Under the pieces are notes generated by a model. It was not told the origin of the DNA. It saw nothing but the letters and a program-made list of their open reading frames with translations, and made no database searches. A stretch of DNA of 64,000 nucleotides, taken from an uncultured Psychrobacter sp. (GTDB lineage Bacteria; Pseudomonadota; Gammaproteobacteria; Pseudomonadales; Moraxellaceae). Each line of letters opens with the position of its first letter. The stretch's first letter is position 1. The stretch lies in assembly GCA_947495055.1 (NCBI GenBank), contig CANLXO010000004.1, positions 186,001 to 250,000 of the forward strand, written 5' to 3'. The position numbers and the translations under genes were made by a program. Positions 25,908 to 34,596 of this stretch are shown one piece after another.

Positions 25908-28262
25908 ATGAATAAAGAAGCGACCCAATCTCAAAACCAGAGCCAAAGCCAAGACAAGAATGACGACACTAAAGGGACTCAGAGCCAGACCACGACAGAG
26001 GCCAAAGCGACTACTAGTGCTGCCAATAAAAACGCGCCCGCCAAATCCAATAAACCATCCCAACCCTTTGATGAATTAAAGGTCAATAAAGATGAGTACC
26101 GCCCCGTCGCGCAAGCAGTTGGCGACTGGCTCGATGACATCAGTATCGATGCGCTTAATCATCTCAATGAGCAAGCGGAGAATATCTTTTATCGTAAAGG
26201 CGTGACATTCACGGTCTATAGCGATGCCAAAAACATCGAGCGCATGATACCGTTTGATATTATTCCGCGTATCATTGCCGCCAGCGAATGGCAGCAGATA
26301 GAGGCTGGGTGTAAGCAGCGTATCACCGCTTTGAATGCGTTTTTGCATGATATTTATCACGAGCAAGCAATCATGAAAGCGGGCATCGTCCCAGACAGCT
26401 ACGTCTATGCTAGCGGCTGCTACGAGCCGTGGATGATGGGTATTGAGCTGGACAAGCCTATTTACTCGCACATCAGTGGTATCGATTTGATCCGCGATGA
26501 GAGCGGTAAGTTCTGTGTATTAGAGGACAATTTGCGCACGCCCTCTGGCGTCTCTTATATGCTCGAGAGCCGAACTATCTCTGAGACGCTACTGTCTGAT
26601 CTATTTATGCAAACGCCGATATTGGGCGTGAGCGACTACCCGCAGCGCCTCAAAAAATGTCTTGCCAGCTCAACGAGCAAATACGATCCACAGATTGTTA
26701 TCCTAACCCCAGGGCGCTTTAATAGTGCCTACTATGAGCATGCGTTTTTGGCGCATGAGATGAGCGTGCCGCTGGTGCACGGTTATGACTTGGTGGTTGA
26801 GGATAGCAAAGTCTATATGCAAGGCATACGCGGTAAGGTACAGGTCGATATCATCTATCGCCGTATCGATGATCCCTTTATCGACCCATTAGCGTTTCAG
26901 TCCAATTCTATCCTTGGGGTCTCAGGTCTTATGAGTGCCTATCGCGCAGGCAACGTGGTCATTGTTAATGCGCCCGGTACTGGCGTCGCTGATGACAAAA
27001 GTCTCTATCCGTTTGTGCCTGATATGATTAAGTTTTATTTGGGTGAAGAGCCGATCCTGCCCAATATCGAGACCTTTCAGTGCCGTAAGCCTGATGAGCT
27101 CGCCTACGTGCTCGACAATCTAGATAAGCTGGTCGTCAAAGAAACCCAAGGCTCAGGCGGCTACGGGATGCTCATTGGACCGACCTCAACCAAGCAAGAG
27201 ATTAGCGACTACCGTAAGCGCTTACTTGAGAATCCAGCAGGCTTTATCGCCCAGCCGACTATTTCACTCTCCACCAACCCTACTGCCGTCAGCGACGGTA
27301 TCGCGCCGCGTCATATCGATCTGCGCCCCTTCATCCTCAGTCACGGTGATGGCTCTGTCGATATCGTGCCAGGCGGGCTGACCCGCGTGGCGATGGTTGA
27401 GGGCTCACTGGTCGTCAACTCCTCACAAGGCGGCGGTATCAAAGACACTTGGATCATCGATGATAGTCAATTATCAGCTGATGGTTTGGCAACTAGTACT
27501 AGCCAATCCTCTGAGCTAAGTACGCTTGAGAGCACCTTTGATAGTATCGCTAAGTATGACAACCATGCCAATTACTATGATCGCGTGCAGCCGACTGAGG
27601 CCGGCTTTGAGGATCTCGATGATGCGCCGATGATACTACTGCTATCAACCAGTAGTTATCTGGTATGGCTGGGGCGCTATAGCGAGCGCTTGTACTGCTA
27701 TGACAATATCATGAAAAAGCTCATCAAAGGCGACCTCAAAAAGCCGCAAGTACAGCATCTGATCACAAGATTAGGGTTCGATGCTGATGCTAGCGAGTCC
27801 ATGAAAGTGATGCGGGCGCAGCTGATACATGATTTGGGTAATCTTAAGATACCAAGCGTGGTGGCCTCAATTGAGACTAATGTGCAAGAGGCCAAAGGTG
27901 TTATCGGTAAAGATACCGCCGAGCTATATAATCTGATCAAGCGTCTCTCTAACGCTGGTACTTACCGCGCCGCCACTTTGCAGCTGCATGCCTGTAACGC
28001 GGCGATGAAGCAAGAGCATCCAACTGTGACTTGTTTTTGGCAGCTTGGGCGCTACTTTGAGCAATTAGAGCGCGCGGTATTACTCGGTGAAGACGTCACT
28101 CAATTAAGTCTAGAGTTTAAGCACTGGATCAATCAGCTGCCAGAGAATACGCGCTGGCGTGAGCTGACCCGCTTGACCAATCAGATGATTCGCTCCAAGG
28201 CATTTAATGATTTTAAACTGATCAGCCGCGAGTTCAACATTATCTTGCAGCAAGGGGTTTAG
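25908..28262 (+). CDS. Circularly permuted ATP-grasp fused to alpha-E domain
   Basis: 784 residues from the ATG at 25908, chosen for GAGG upstream. Residues 1-50 are a low-complexity Gln/Ser/Lys/Thr leader. Residues about 60-510 match the CP_ATPgrasp (DUF404/DUF407) family: ILEDNLRTPSGVSYML-type segment and VVKETQGSGGYGMLIG are visible. A Ser/Thr-rich linker around 525-565 leads to an alpha-E (DUF403) domain whose start LVWLGRYSERLYCYD corresponds to the usual free N-terminus of the stand-alone family. Such proteins are predicted peptide ligases. The gene is the first of the Anbu operon, 48 bp before the transglutaminase. Confidence 0.9.
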   Translation: MNKEATQSQNQSQSQDKNDDTKGTQSQTTTEAKATTSAANKNAPAKSNKPSQPFDELKVNKDEYRPVAQAVGDWLDDISIDALNHLNEQAENIFYRKGVTFTVYSDAKNIERMIPFDIIPRIIAASEWQQIEAGCKQRITALNAFLHDIYHEQAIMKAGIVPDSYVYASGCYEPWMMGIELDKPIYSHISGIDLIRDESGKFCVLEDNLRTPSGVSYMLESRTISETLLSDLFMQTPILGVSDYPQRLKKCLASSTSKYDPQIVILTPGRFNSAYYEHAFLAHEMSVPLVHGYDLVVEDSKVYMQGIRGKVQVDIIYRRIDDPFIDPLAFQSNSILGVSGLMSAYRAGNVVIVNAPGTGVADDKSLYPFVPDMIKFYLGEEPILPNIETFQCRKPDELAYVLDNLDKLVVKETQGSGGYGMLIGPTSTKQEISDYRKRLLENPAGFIAQPTISLSTNPTAVSDGIAPRHIDLRPFILSHGDGSVDIVPGGLTRVAMVEGSLVVNSSQGGGIKDTWIIDDSQLSADGLATSTSQSSELSTLESTFDSIAKYDNHANYYDRVQPTEAGFEDLDDAPMILLLSTSSYLVWLGRYSERLYCYDNIMKKLIKGDLKKPQVQHLITRLGFDADASESMKVMRAQLIHDLGNLKIPSVVASIETNVQEAKGVIGKDTAELYNLIKRLSNAGTYRAATLQLHACNAAMKQEHPTVTCFWQLGRYFEQLERAVLLGEDVTQLSLEFKHWINQLPENTRWRELTRLTNQMIRSKAFNDFKLISREFNIILQQGV

Positions 28263-28310
28263 CGCGTTAATACAAGTTTAGTCAAATGGACAAAATAATA
28301 AGAGGACAAT

Positions 28311-29096
28311 ATGAAACTTCAAATCAGTCATCAGACCAATTACTATTATGGCGAGCAGGCGCAGCGCAGCGTACAGTACATTCGTATGACGCCTATGGAT
28401 CTGCCGCATCAAACCATTCATCGCTGGGATGTGCTACTCCCCAAAGTCGCAACCAACTTAAAAGATGGCTTTGGTAATGAGTGGCTCACCTTGAGCCGTA
28501 ACGAGACTCATGATAATTTGCAAATGCAGGCCTCAGGTATCGTTGAGATCAATACCGATACCGAGCGTCTAGAGGACTTAGCGCATGTCCCCTATCTGTT
28601 GTTTACGGTTCAAAGCCCGCTGACCCAATGTTCAGAGGCCATGCGCGAGTTTGCCGCGCCATTTTTGCAAAACGTCACTCACGATAGCCTCAAGACTTTG
28701 GCCAATGAGCTGATTATGATCATGCCTTTTGTCAAAAACGTCACGCATGTCGGCACCACCGCAAGCGAGGCGTTTGAATTAAAGGCGGGCGTCTGTCAGG
28801 ATCATACCCATGTGTTTTTGGGTTTACTGCGAGATCAGCAGATCCCCGCCCGCTACGTCTCAGGCTATCTGTATGACGACACCGAGAACCATATGGCAAG
28901 TCACGCTTGGGCGGAGGTATATTTGGATGGATACTGGTATACTTTTGATATCTCCAATCAAGCGTTTGCCCCTAACTCACACGTTTATGTCGCTATCGGG
29001 CGTGATTATCTAGATACCGCCCCAGTACGCGGGGTGCGTATGGGCGGCGGTTACGAGAGTCTCTATAGCCAAGTCTTGGTCACGCGGTTATCATAA
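28311..29096 (+). CDS. Transglutaminase-like family protein
   Basis: 261 residues. The N-terminal region resembles the bacterial transglutaminase N domain, and the catalytic triad is visible as Cys162 in AGVCQDHTH, His198 in ASHAWAEV and Asp213 in FDISN. AGAGGACAAT precedes the ATG. Members of this group are probably peptidases or amide-forming enzymes rather than true transglutaminases. It is the middle gene of the Anbu operon; the established association with ATP-grasp/alpha-E suggests action on a shared peptide substrate. Confidence 0.9.
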   Translation: MKLQISHQTNYYYGEQAQRSVQYIRMTPMDLPHQTIHRWDVLLPKVATNLKDGFGNEWLTLSRNETHDNLQMQASGIVEINTDTERLEDLAHVPYLLFTVQSPLTQCSEAMREFAAPFLQNVTHDSLKTLANELIMIMPFVKNVTHVGTTASEAFELKAGVCQDHTHVFLGLLRDQQIPARYVSGYLYDDTENHMASHAWAEVYLDGYWYTFDISNQAFAPNSHVYVAIGRDYLDTAPVRGVRMGGGYESLYSQVLVTRLS

Positions 29097-29132
29097 CCAC
29101 CTCATTTATTTATTAACACAAAGGATAACCCT

Positions 29133-29873
29133 ATGACTTATTGTGCCGCCATCCGCTTAGAGGATGGCTTGTTGTTTGCCAGTGATACCCGTACCAATGC
29201 AGGCGTCGATCACATCTCAACGTTTCGCAAGCTCTATCAATATGGTGTTGAAGGCGAGCGCTTTATGGTACTACAAACAGCAGGCAGCCTTGCCACCTCG
29301 CAGGCGGTATTTAATAAGCTACAAAACGATATCGATCAGCATAACGAGGGCAATATCAATACAGTTGCGACGCTATTTGATGCCGCGCAGATGGTTGGCG
29401 AGTGTATGCGCAGCGTTATGAATCACGCCAAAAAAGTGGCTAATGCCTCTATCGATGGCGCATTTACCAGCTCCTTTATGCTCGGTGGTCAAATCAAAGG
29501 TCAACCCAGTGAGCTGTACATGATCTACCCTGAGGGCAACTGCATTAGAGCGACCGAGGATACGCCGTTTTTTCAATTGGGTGAGAGCAAATATGGCAAG
29601 CCTATTTTGGATCGCTCAGTTAAATTTGATACCGATATCAATCACGCGACCCAAGCCTTGATGCTCTCGTTTGACTCAACCATACACTCCAACCTCTCTG
29701 TCGGTATGCCGATCGATTTTGTTGTTTATCAAAACGATAGCCTTACCATGCCTAAAGGTCGCCGTATTGAGGCCGATGATGAACACTTTAACAAAATCAG
29801 CCGCGACTGGTCAGAGGCGCTACGCAATACGTTGATGGAGCTACCCGCCTGCCCTGAGGATTATTGGGATTAG
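29133..29873 (+). CDS. Anbu (bacterial proteasome homologue) protease-like protein
   Basis: 246 residues, typical for the Anbu/BPH branch of the proteasome beta family. After removal of Met1 the N-terminal nucleophile would be Thr2; the supporting Asp18 (ASDTRTNAG) and Lys33 (FRKLYQY) align with Asp17 and Lys33 of proteasome numbering. The protein should assemble into open rings in the cytoplasm; the natural substrate of Anbu is not established. AAAGGATAACCC precedes the ATG, 36 bp after the transglutaminase gene. Confidence 0.92.
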   Translation: MTYCAAIRLEDGLLFASDTRTNAGVDHISTFRKLYQYGVEGERFMVLQTAGSLATSQAVFNKLQNDIDQHNEGNINTVATLFDAAQMVGECMRSVMNHAKKVANASIDGAFTSSFMLGGQIKGQPSELYMIYPEGNCIRATEDTPFFQLGESKYGKPILDRSVKFDTDINHATQALMLSFDSTIHSNLSVGMPIDFVVYQNDSLTMPKGRRIEADDEHFNKISRDWSEALRNTLMELPACPEDYWD

Positions 29874-29902
29874 GCGAGATCAGGGCTTTAGCGCTTAACA
29901 TC

Positions 29903-29944
29903 TAGGGTGTACCCCGCGCATCAATCTCTTACTATTGATGCGCG
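29903..29944. repeat. TAGGGTG-family element with 11-bp hairpin, copy 2
   Basis: TAGGGTGTACCCCGCGCA resembles the left arm at 5914. Here CGCGCATCAAT (29915-29925) pairs perfectly with ATTGATGCGCG (29934-29944) around an 8-base loop, between the convergent Anbu and transporter genes. There is no T-tract on either side, so it looks more like an element copy than a classical terminator. Confidence 0.6.
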
Positions 29945-29946
29945 TC

Positions 29947-30894
29947 TCAAGAACCAACCTCAATACTTTTTTTACCAAATCCCAACTTCACATTCGCCAG
30001 TATCAGTCCAGATAAGATCAATATCATTGCCAGCATCTTCCACCACGTTATTATCTCGCCTGTCAGTAGCACTGAGGTCGCCATGCCAAATATTGGAACC
30101 AGTAGAGCAAAAGGCATAACCTTTGAGGCCGTATTTTGTGCAAGCAGATGCGCCCATAGTCCAAAGCCGATCAAGGTTGAGATATAGACGATAAATCCAA
30201 GCGATAGCCACGACTTCATCGATGCCTGCGTAAACGTCGTAAGCTGCCAAGCGTTACTCTCAAGTATTAAAGAAGATAGCGTTAAAATCACGCAAGCGAT
30301 CAGCCCGCCCCATACCACCAGAGCTAACGCTGATAATGCTGCTGATCTATTCGAGGTCTTGCTATTATTCATTGAGATAGCAGATGTCGTTGTGATCTGC
30401 TGCCTAGAGGCCTGTTTTGAAGCAATGTTACCAAAGCTCCAGCCTATCGCGGCAATCAAAATACAGATAAAGCCAAGTAGCGGCATATCACCGCCGAGGT
30501 TCAAGGCAATCACGCCCAGACCTAGCACACCGATTACCATCCCTAATACCTGCTTGCCACTTACCGCCTCGCTCAATAATAAAAAAGCCAGCAATACGGT
30601 GATAAAAATCTGCATTTGTAACAGTAGCGCCGTAAGTCCTGCCGATGCACCTAGATGCATGGCGGTAAAGACAAAGGCATACTGCAATACAAAGGTACCA
30701 ATCGCATAGATAAATAAGGTGCGATTAAATTTGGGCGGCTTAAGAAACAGCACTAAGGGCACGGCAGTAAAGAAAAAACGCATGGCGGTGAGCATGAGTG
30801 GCGGAAAGCTCTCAAGCCCCCATGCAATAAAGGTGAAGTTTACGCCCCAAATAAAGGCAACTAGGACAGCTAAAGCAATATGAATTGGGGTCAT
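29947..30894 (-). CDS. EamA/DMT family transporter
   Basis: 315 residues with ten hydrophobic segments in two EamA repeats, the arrangement of the drug/metabolite transporter superfamily. The IHIALAVLVAFIWGVNFTF N-terminus is typical of the amino-acid-efflux-like group. The soluble loop around residues 165-190 (Ser/Thr/Asn-rich) is longer than usual. The substrate is unknown. Three tandem 17-bp repeats lie just upstream. Confidence 0.86.
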   Translation of the reverse strand: MTPIHIALAVLVAFIWGVNFTFIAWGLESFPPLMLTAMRFFFTAVPLVLFLKPPKFNRTLFIYAIGTFVLQYAFVFTAMHLGASAGLTALLLQMQIFITVLLAFLLLSEAVSGKQVLGMVIGVLGLGVIALNLGGDMPLLGFICILIAAIGWSFGNIASKQASRQQITTTSAISMNNSKTSNRSAALSALALVVWGGLIACVILTLSSLILESNAWQLTTFTQASMKSWLSLGFIVYISTLIGFGLWAHLLAQNTASKVMPFALLVPIFGMATSVLLTGEIITWWKMLAMILILSGLILANVKLGFGKKSIEVGS

Positions 30895-30916
30895 GTTAGT
30901 GTCCGATAGGTATTGT

Positions 30917-30967
30917 TTTTATAAAGTTTAAAATTTTATAAAGCCTAGAGTTTTACAAAGCTTAGAG
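30917..30967. repeat. Three tandem 17-bp repeats
   Basis: Units begin at 30917, 30934 and 30951 and share TTTTAYAAAG followed by a more variable CYTAGAG. They lie in the 99-bp gap between the MFS and EamA genes. Confidence 0.7.
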
Positions 30968-30993
30968 CAAGGTCATCCACCCAGTGGTTTACT

Positions 30994-32217
30994 CTATCTA
31001 TAGCTTTTGTTTTTGAAAAATAACACAAACAGGATAAAAAAAGCAGAGATAGCAATCGAAAAAACAAAGAATATGACATTGGTATTGATCCAACCAAAGT
31101 AGCTCAATATAGGCGCAGGCAAAAAAGCACCTAAGGTGGCAAACAGCGCAATGATAGTCTCATTAATCCCCTGAAATTTTAGTCTTTGCGGCCCTTGAAT
31201 ATTGCTTAGCAACGTAGAGCCTCCTGAATACGTAAAATTCCAACCTACGCCCAAAACGATCAAAGCAATATTAATATAGATAGTATCAGCAAAAAGTACA
31301 GGCAATAAGCAAGAGAGCGATATGAGTAAGAAGCCAAGTATAATGGTATTGACGCTATTAATAATACGAATCAATTTGGCGACAAAAAACGAAGGTAAAA
31401 ACATCGCCAGCACATGCATCTGGATAGCGTAGGAGGCATAGTCAAAAGAATGACTTTGCTTTAAAAATAGTGACGACGCTATCATCATCAGATTCATGAT
31501 GTAGTAGCCCAGCGCCCCGCCCAATATAGCGATGATAAGGGTATATTTTTTGACCGTCAGCGCATTCGAGACGGCTTTAGCATTTTGCGTACTACTCACA
31601 TGCTGGGTGTTTGACTTGTGGTGATGTCTGTTTGATTGATTCCAATGATAAAGGATTACAGATAGCACAAGCGCTAAAACTGACAAGGATAAGTAGATCA
31701 AAGCGTAATCTGGTAAGTCCGATAGTTTGGCTAAATTTATCGCCAGTAGTGGTGCGATGATAGCGGCAAACACGCCGCCTGAGATGACCATTGAGGTCGC
31801 CTTAGCAATAAGCTCACCACTTAGGATATCTGTCGCGGCAAATCTATAAAAATTAGCCGTTGAAATAAACAGTCCTAATAAAAAATGGCTCAAGCACAAA
31901 TACAAAAAGTTCTCATAAATTAATGATAAAAACCCAATAACGCCTGACAAGAATAAAAATAAAATACCCATCTTAAAAATACGATAACGACCAAACCTCT
32001 CCATCAGCTTTGAGAACATAACCGTGCTCAGTAAAATCGCCAAAAACTGCAATCCATAGGGGATGGTGGCGTAACTGACTTTTGGCGCTAATGTCAGTCC
32101 GACCAGCGCCGCCACCGTCACTGACAACACCGCTGTGGTCAAATTAATACTTTGAGCTACTAATAAAAAATAAACCTGCTTAGGTAGCTTATTGTGTTTT
32201 TGTATATCACTTTGCAT
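30994..32217 (-). CDS. MFS transporter
   Basis: 407 residues with 12 hydrophobic segments and a GRYRIF-type loop (MERFGRYRIFKMG) after helix 2. A central hydrophilic His/Asn/Ser-rich loop of about 25 residues divides the halves. No ligand can be predicted. It is on the minus strand and not obviously linked to the EamA gene. The ATG is preceded by AAGAGCCTAGAT. Confidence 0.85.
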   Translation of the reverse strand: MQSDIQKHNKLPKQVYFLLVAQSINLTTAVLSVTVAALVGLTLAPKVSYATIPYGLQFLAILLSTVMFSKLMERFGRYRIFKMGILFLFLSGVIGFLSLIYENFLYLCLSHFLLGLFISTANFYRFAATDILSGELIAKATSMVISGGVFAAIIAPLLAINLAKLSDLPDYALIYLSLSVLALVLSVILYHWNQSNRHHHKSNTQHVSSTQNAKAVSNALTVKKYTLIIAILGGALGYYIMNLMMIASSLFLKQSHSFDYASYAIQMHVLAMFLPSFFVAKLIRIINSVNTIILGFLLISLSCLLPVLFADTIYINIALIVLGVGWNFTYSGGSTLLSNIQGPQRLKFQGINETIIALFATLGAFLPAPILSYFGWINTNVIFFVFSIAISAFFILFVLFFKNKSYR

Positions 32218-32321
32218 ATCTAGGCTCTTTTAGAGGATCAGTCAGATTGTAAAGGGTAAGTGAGATTAGACTTTGATCTGTCAGACTGACTTTACAACCA
32301 AAGCATACTACACCCAAACAC

Positions 32322-32362
32322 AAAAAAAGCCAGAGACTAGCTTTCGCTAAATCTCTGGCTTT
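32322..32362 (-). terminator. Terminator after the DEAD-box helicase gene
   Basis: On the minus strand AAAGCCAGAGA pairs perfectly with TCTCTGGCTTT and is followed by a run of seven T. It lies beyond the tandem repeat that follows the helicase stop. Confidence 0.88.
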
Positions 32363-32407
32363 GGCTTATACCTTTAACTAAATGAATCGCTTCATCTAGT
32401 TATCAGG

Positions 32408-32483
32408 TTTAGTTACTTAAGTTTAGTTACTTAAGTTTAGTTACTTAAGCTTAGCTGCTTAAGCTTAGCTGCTTAAGCTTAGT
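32408..32483. repeat. Five and a half tandem 14-bp repeats
   Basis: Three copies of TTTAGTTACTTAAG (32408, 32422, 32436) are followed by two of CTTAGCTGCTTAAG (32450, 32464) and a partial sixth at 32478. The unit is itself close to palindromic around CTTAAG. It occupies the 3' untranslated region of the helicase gene, ending at its stop codon. Confidence 0.9.
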
Positions 32484-32485
32484 TA

Positions 32486-34126
32486 CTACGAGTTGCCACC
32501 ACGGTTGCCGCTGTTTGAGCGACCGCCTGAGCGATTGGCTGGACGACCTTGGCTGCCACTTGGACGACCACGGCCTGTTGCCGCGCGATCACCGCGCGGT
32601 ACGCCAGTACCATCACTGCGGCCAGGGCCAGTACGTTTACCTTGATACGGCTTGCCACCAGAGCGCTCATTTGGCTTACCTGATGAGTCGCGCGGCTTAC
32701 CTTGATAACCGCTGTCATTGCTGGCGCGCTGAGAAGTAGCAGCGCCACTTGACTTGCCTGCGTAACCGCCGCCATTGCCTGAGCGACCACGTCCACTACC
32801 ACCGCCGTTTGAGCGACCACGTCCACGTCCGCGACCTTTAGGCTTGTTCTCACTAGGTACGTACGTCTTTTTGGGCTCCATGCCAGCGATGACGCCCACT
32901 TCCATCTTGCGATCAAGATAGCGGTTGATAGCGTTAAGCTGCGGGCGATCATCCATACTACACAAGCTGATAGCAACACCAGTACGACCCGCACGGCCAC
33001 AGCGGCCAATACGGTGGACGTAATCTTCGGTTTGGCGCGGAAGATCGTAGTTGATGACGTGTGATAATGCTGGCACGTCAAGACCACGAGCGGCCACGTC
33101 TGTTGCGACTAGGATCTTGCACTTGCCGTTACGCAAATCTTGCACGATACGGTTACGCTTGCTTTGTGGTAGATCACCATGCAAGAAGCTGGCTTTATGG
33201 CCTTGCTCTTGTAGAGACTTGGCTAGTTTTTCAGTGCTGCGCTTAGTGGCGGCAAATATGATGATTTGCTCCATTTCAGGCTGGCAGACGAGCGTATCTA
33301 GGATCTTGTTTTTGTGATTGAAATCATCACAGTAATAAACCGTCTCATCGATGTGAGCCGATTCAACTTTGATAGAGACGCGCTCAGGGTTTTTGGTGAA
33401 GCTTGCAGCGATTTTGCCGACAGGGCCATCCCAAGTCGCAGAACACATAATCGTTTGACGATCAGTAGGTGCCGCTTTTAGGATATCGCTAATGTCATCA
33501 GCAAAACCCATATCTAGCATGCGATCCGCTTCATCTAGTACTAAGACCTCAAGGCTTGATAGATCAACGCGGCCTGCATTGATATGATCAAGCAAGCGAC
33601 CAGGCGTTGCCACGATAACTTGCACGCCTTTTTTGAGCGCTGTGATCTGACCATTGTACGGCGCGCCGCCAACTAAAGGTACACAGAATACGCCGCGCAT
33701 GTCTTTAGAATACGTGCGTACGCTATCATGGACTTGCTGAGCAAGCTCGCGAGTTGGCGTTAAGATAAGCGCTTTAGTTAATTTATCAAAGCTCGTTGAG
33801 CGGCTTAGACGATCGAGTACAGGAATGACGAACGCGGCCGTCTTACCACTACCTGTTTGCGCTGATAATAAAAGGTCACGGCCCTCTAGAGCAAAAGGAA
33901 TGGCCTGTGCTTGGATAGGAGTTGGGTTGGTATAACCACTGCGATCAAGCGCTGATAAGATGGGCTTGGCAATGTTAAGGTCTTTAAAAGTGACTTGGTT
34001 TTCGTCAGTTGTTTCACTGACAGTCGCGTCTGTCGTAGGCGCTTGAGTAGCAGTATCAGTTTTTGCAGTATTGTTGCTATCGATGATGCCGTTTTGAGCG
34101 GCGATTGTAGATAAGATATCAGTCAT
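32486..34126 (-). CDS. DEAD-box RNA helicase, RhlE-like with RGG-rich tail
   Basis: 546 residues from the ATG at 34126, which has AAGG six bases upstream; a longer frame from 34165 is less likely. Both RecA-like domains are complete: AQTGSGKTA (motif I), PTRELA, VLDEADRMLDMGF (motif II), SAT (motif III), RGLDVP and HRIGRCGRAGRTG (motif VI). The last 130 residues are an RG/SG-rich disordered tail likely to bind RNA. Such helicases unwind RNA in ribosome assembly and mRNA decay and are often cold-induced. A roughly 390-base leader precedes it. Confidence 0.92.
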   Translation of the reverse strand: MTDILSTIAAQNGIIDSNNTAKTDTATQAPTTDATVSETTDENQVTFKDLNIAKPILSALDRSGYTNPTPIQAQAIPFALEGRDLLLSAQTGSGKTAAFVIPVLDRLSRSTSFDKLTKALILTPTRELAQQVHDSVRTYSKDMRGVFCVPLVGGAPYNGQITALKKGVQVIVATPGRLLDHINAGRVDLSSLEVLVLDEADRMLDMGFADDISDILKAAPTDRQTIMCSATWDGPVGKIAASFTKNPERVSIKVESAHIDETVYYCDDFNHKNKILDTLVCQPEMEQIIIFAATKRSTEKLAKSLQEQGHKASFLHGDLPQSKRNRIVQDLRNGKCKILVATDVAARGLDVPALSHVINYDLPRQTEDYVHRIGRCGRAGRTGVAISLCSMDDRPQLNAINRYLDRKMEVGVIAGMEPKKTYVPSENKPKGRGRGRGRSNGGGSGRGRSGNGGGYAGKSSGAATSQRASNDSGYQGKPRDSSGKPNERSGGKPYQGKRTGPGRSDGTGVPRGDRAATGRGRPSGSQGRPANRSGGRSNSGNRGGNS

Positions 34127-34525
34127 GAGTTGCCTTGGTAGTATGGGCTGCTGTAAATTCAGCATGCCAGTTGCCTACCACTGATAACCGCGCATCACAC
34201 AACTTAGATCATCTATCGATGATATTTGCTACTAAAAGCAGTCTAAAAAAGTTGTCTGTTGTCTGACGTATTTTGGTGGTAGCGCCGAGTGTCTTATCCT
34301 TGCCTGTTATAAACGTTTTATCAAAGCTTTAATCCAAAGCCGATAAAATCAAATAACACTCAATTTGGCATATAAGCCAGTAGATAAGATATGAGTCAAA
34401 AATAATAGGATTATTTCAGAACACAAAATCATCGGCAACAATTACTCATGGTCGTCCTAGACCCAAAATCGCAGGCGATGTTATCAATCTCATAATTCAC
34501 GCAATATCAAATTGCGTGGCGACGT
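34127..34525 (-). promoter_or_regulatory. Long 5' leader of the helicase mRNA
   Basis: About 390 bp between the predicted promoter and the start codon contain no gene. The first bases of the predicted transcript form CACGCAAT/ATTGCGTG, an 8-bp perfect stem at 34498-34518. The rest is A/T-rich with short repeats such as TTGTCTGTTGTCTGACG near 34250. Long structured leaders are typical of cold-shock genes (cspA, csdA); that parallel is inference here. Confidence 0.5.
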
Positions 34526-34534
34526 AGTATAGCA
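34526..34534 (-). promoter_or_regulatory. Extended -10 promoter for the helicase gene
   Basis: On the minus strand TGCTATACT is a good extended -10 element (TGn plus TATACT). No convincing -35 box is seen at 17 bp. Initiation would fall at about 34518-34519, exactly where the leader hairpin begins. Confidence 0.5.
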
Positions 34535-34596
34535 TAGTAAAAAATATCTGCTCGTGTTTTTTTGATTTTTCAATTCACAGGCCTATCTATAATCCA

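Noticed and set aside
32479-33087. Minus-strand frame of 202 codons inside the helicase gene
   Set aside because: It is a shifted frame of the Gly/Arg-rich tail, giving an Ala/Val-rich artefact; the helicase frame is clearly the real one.
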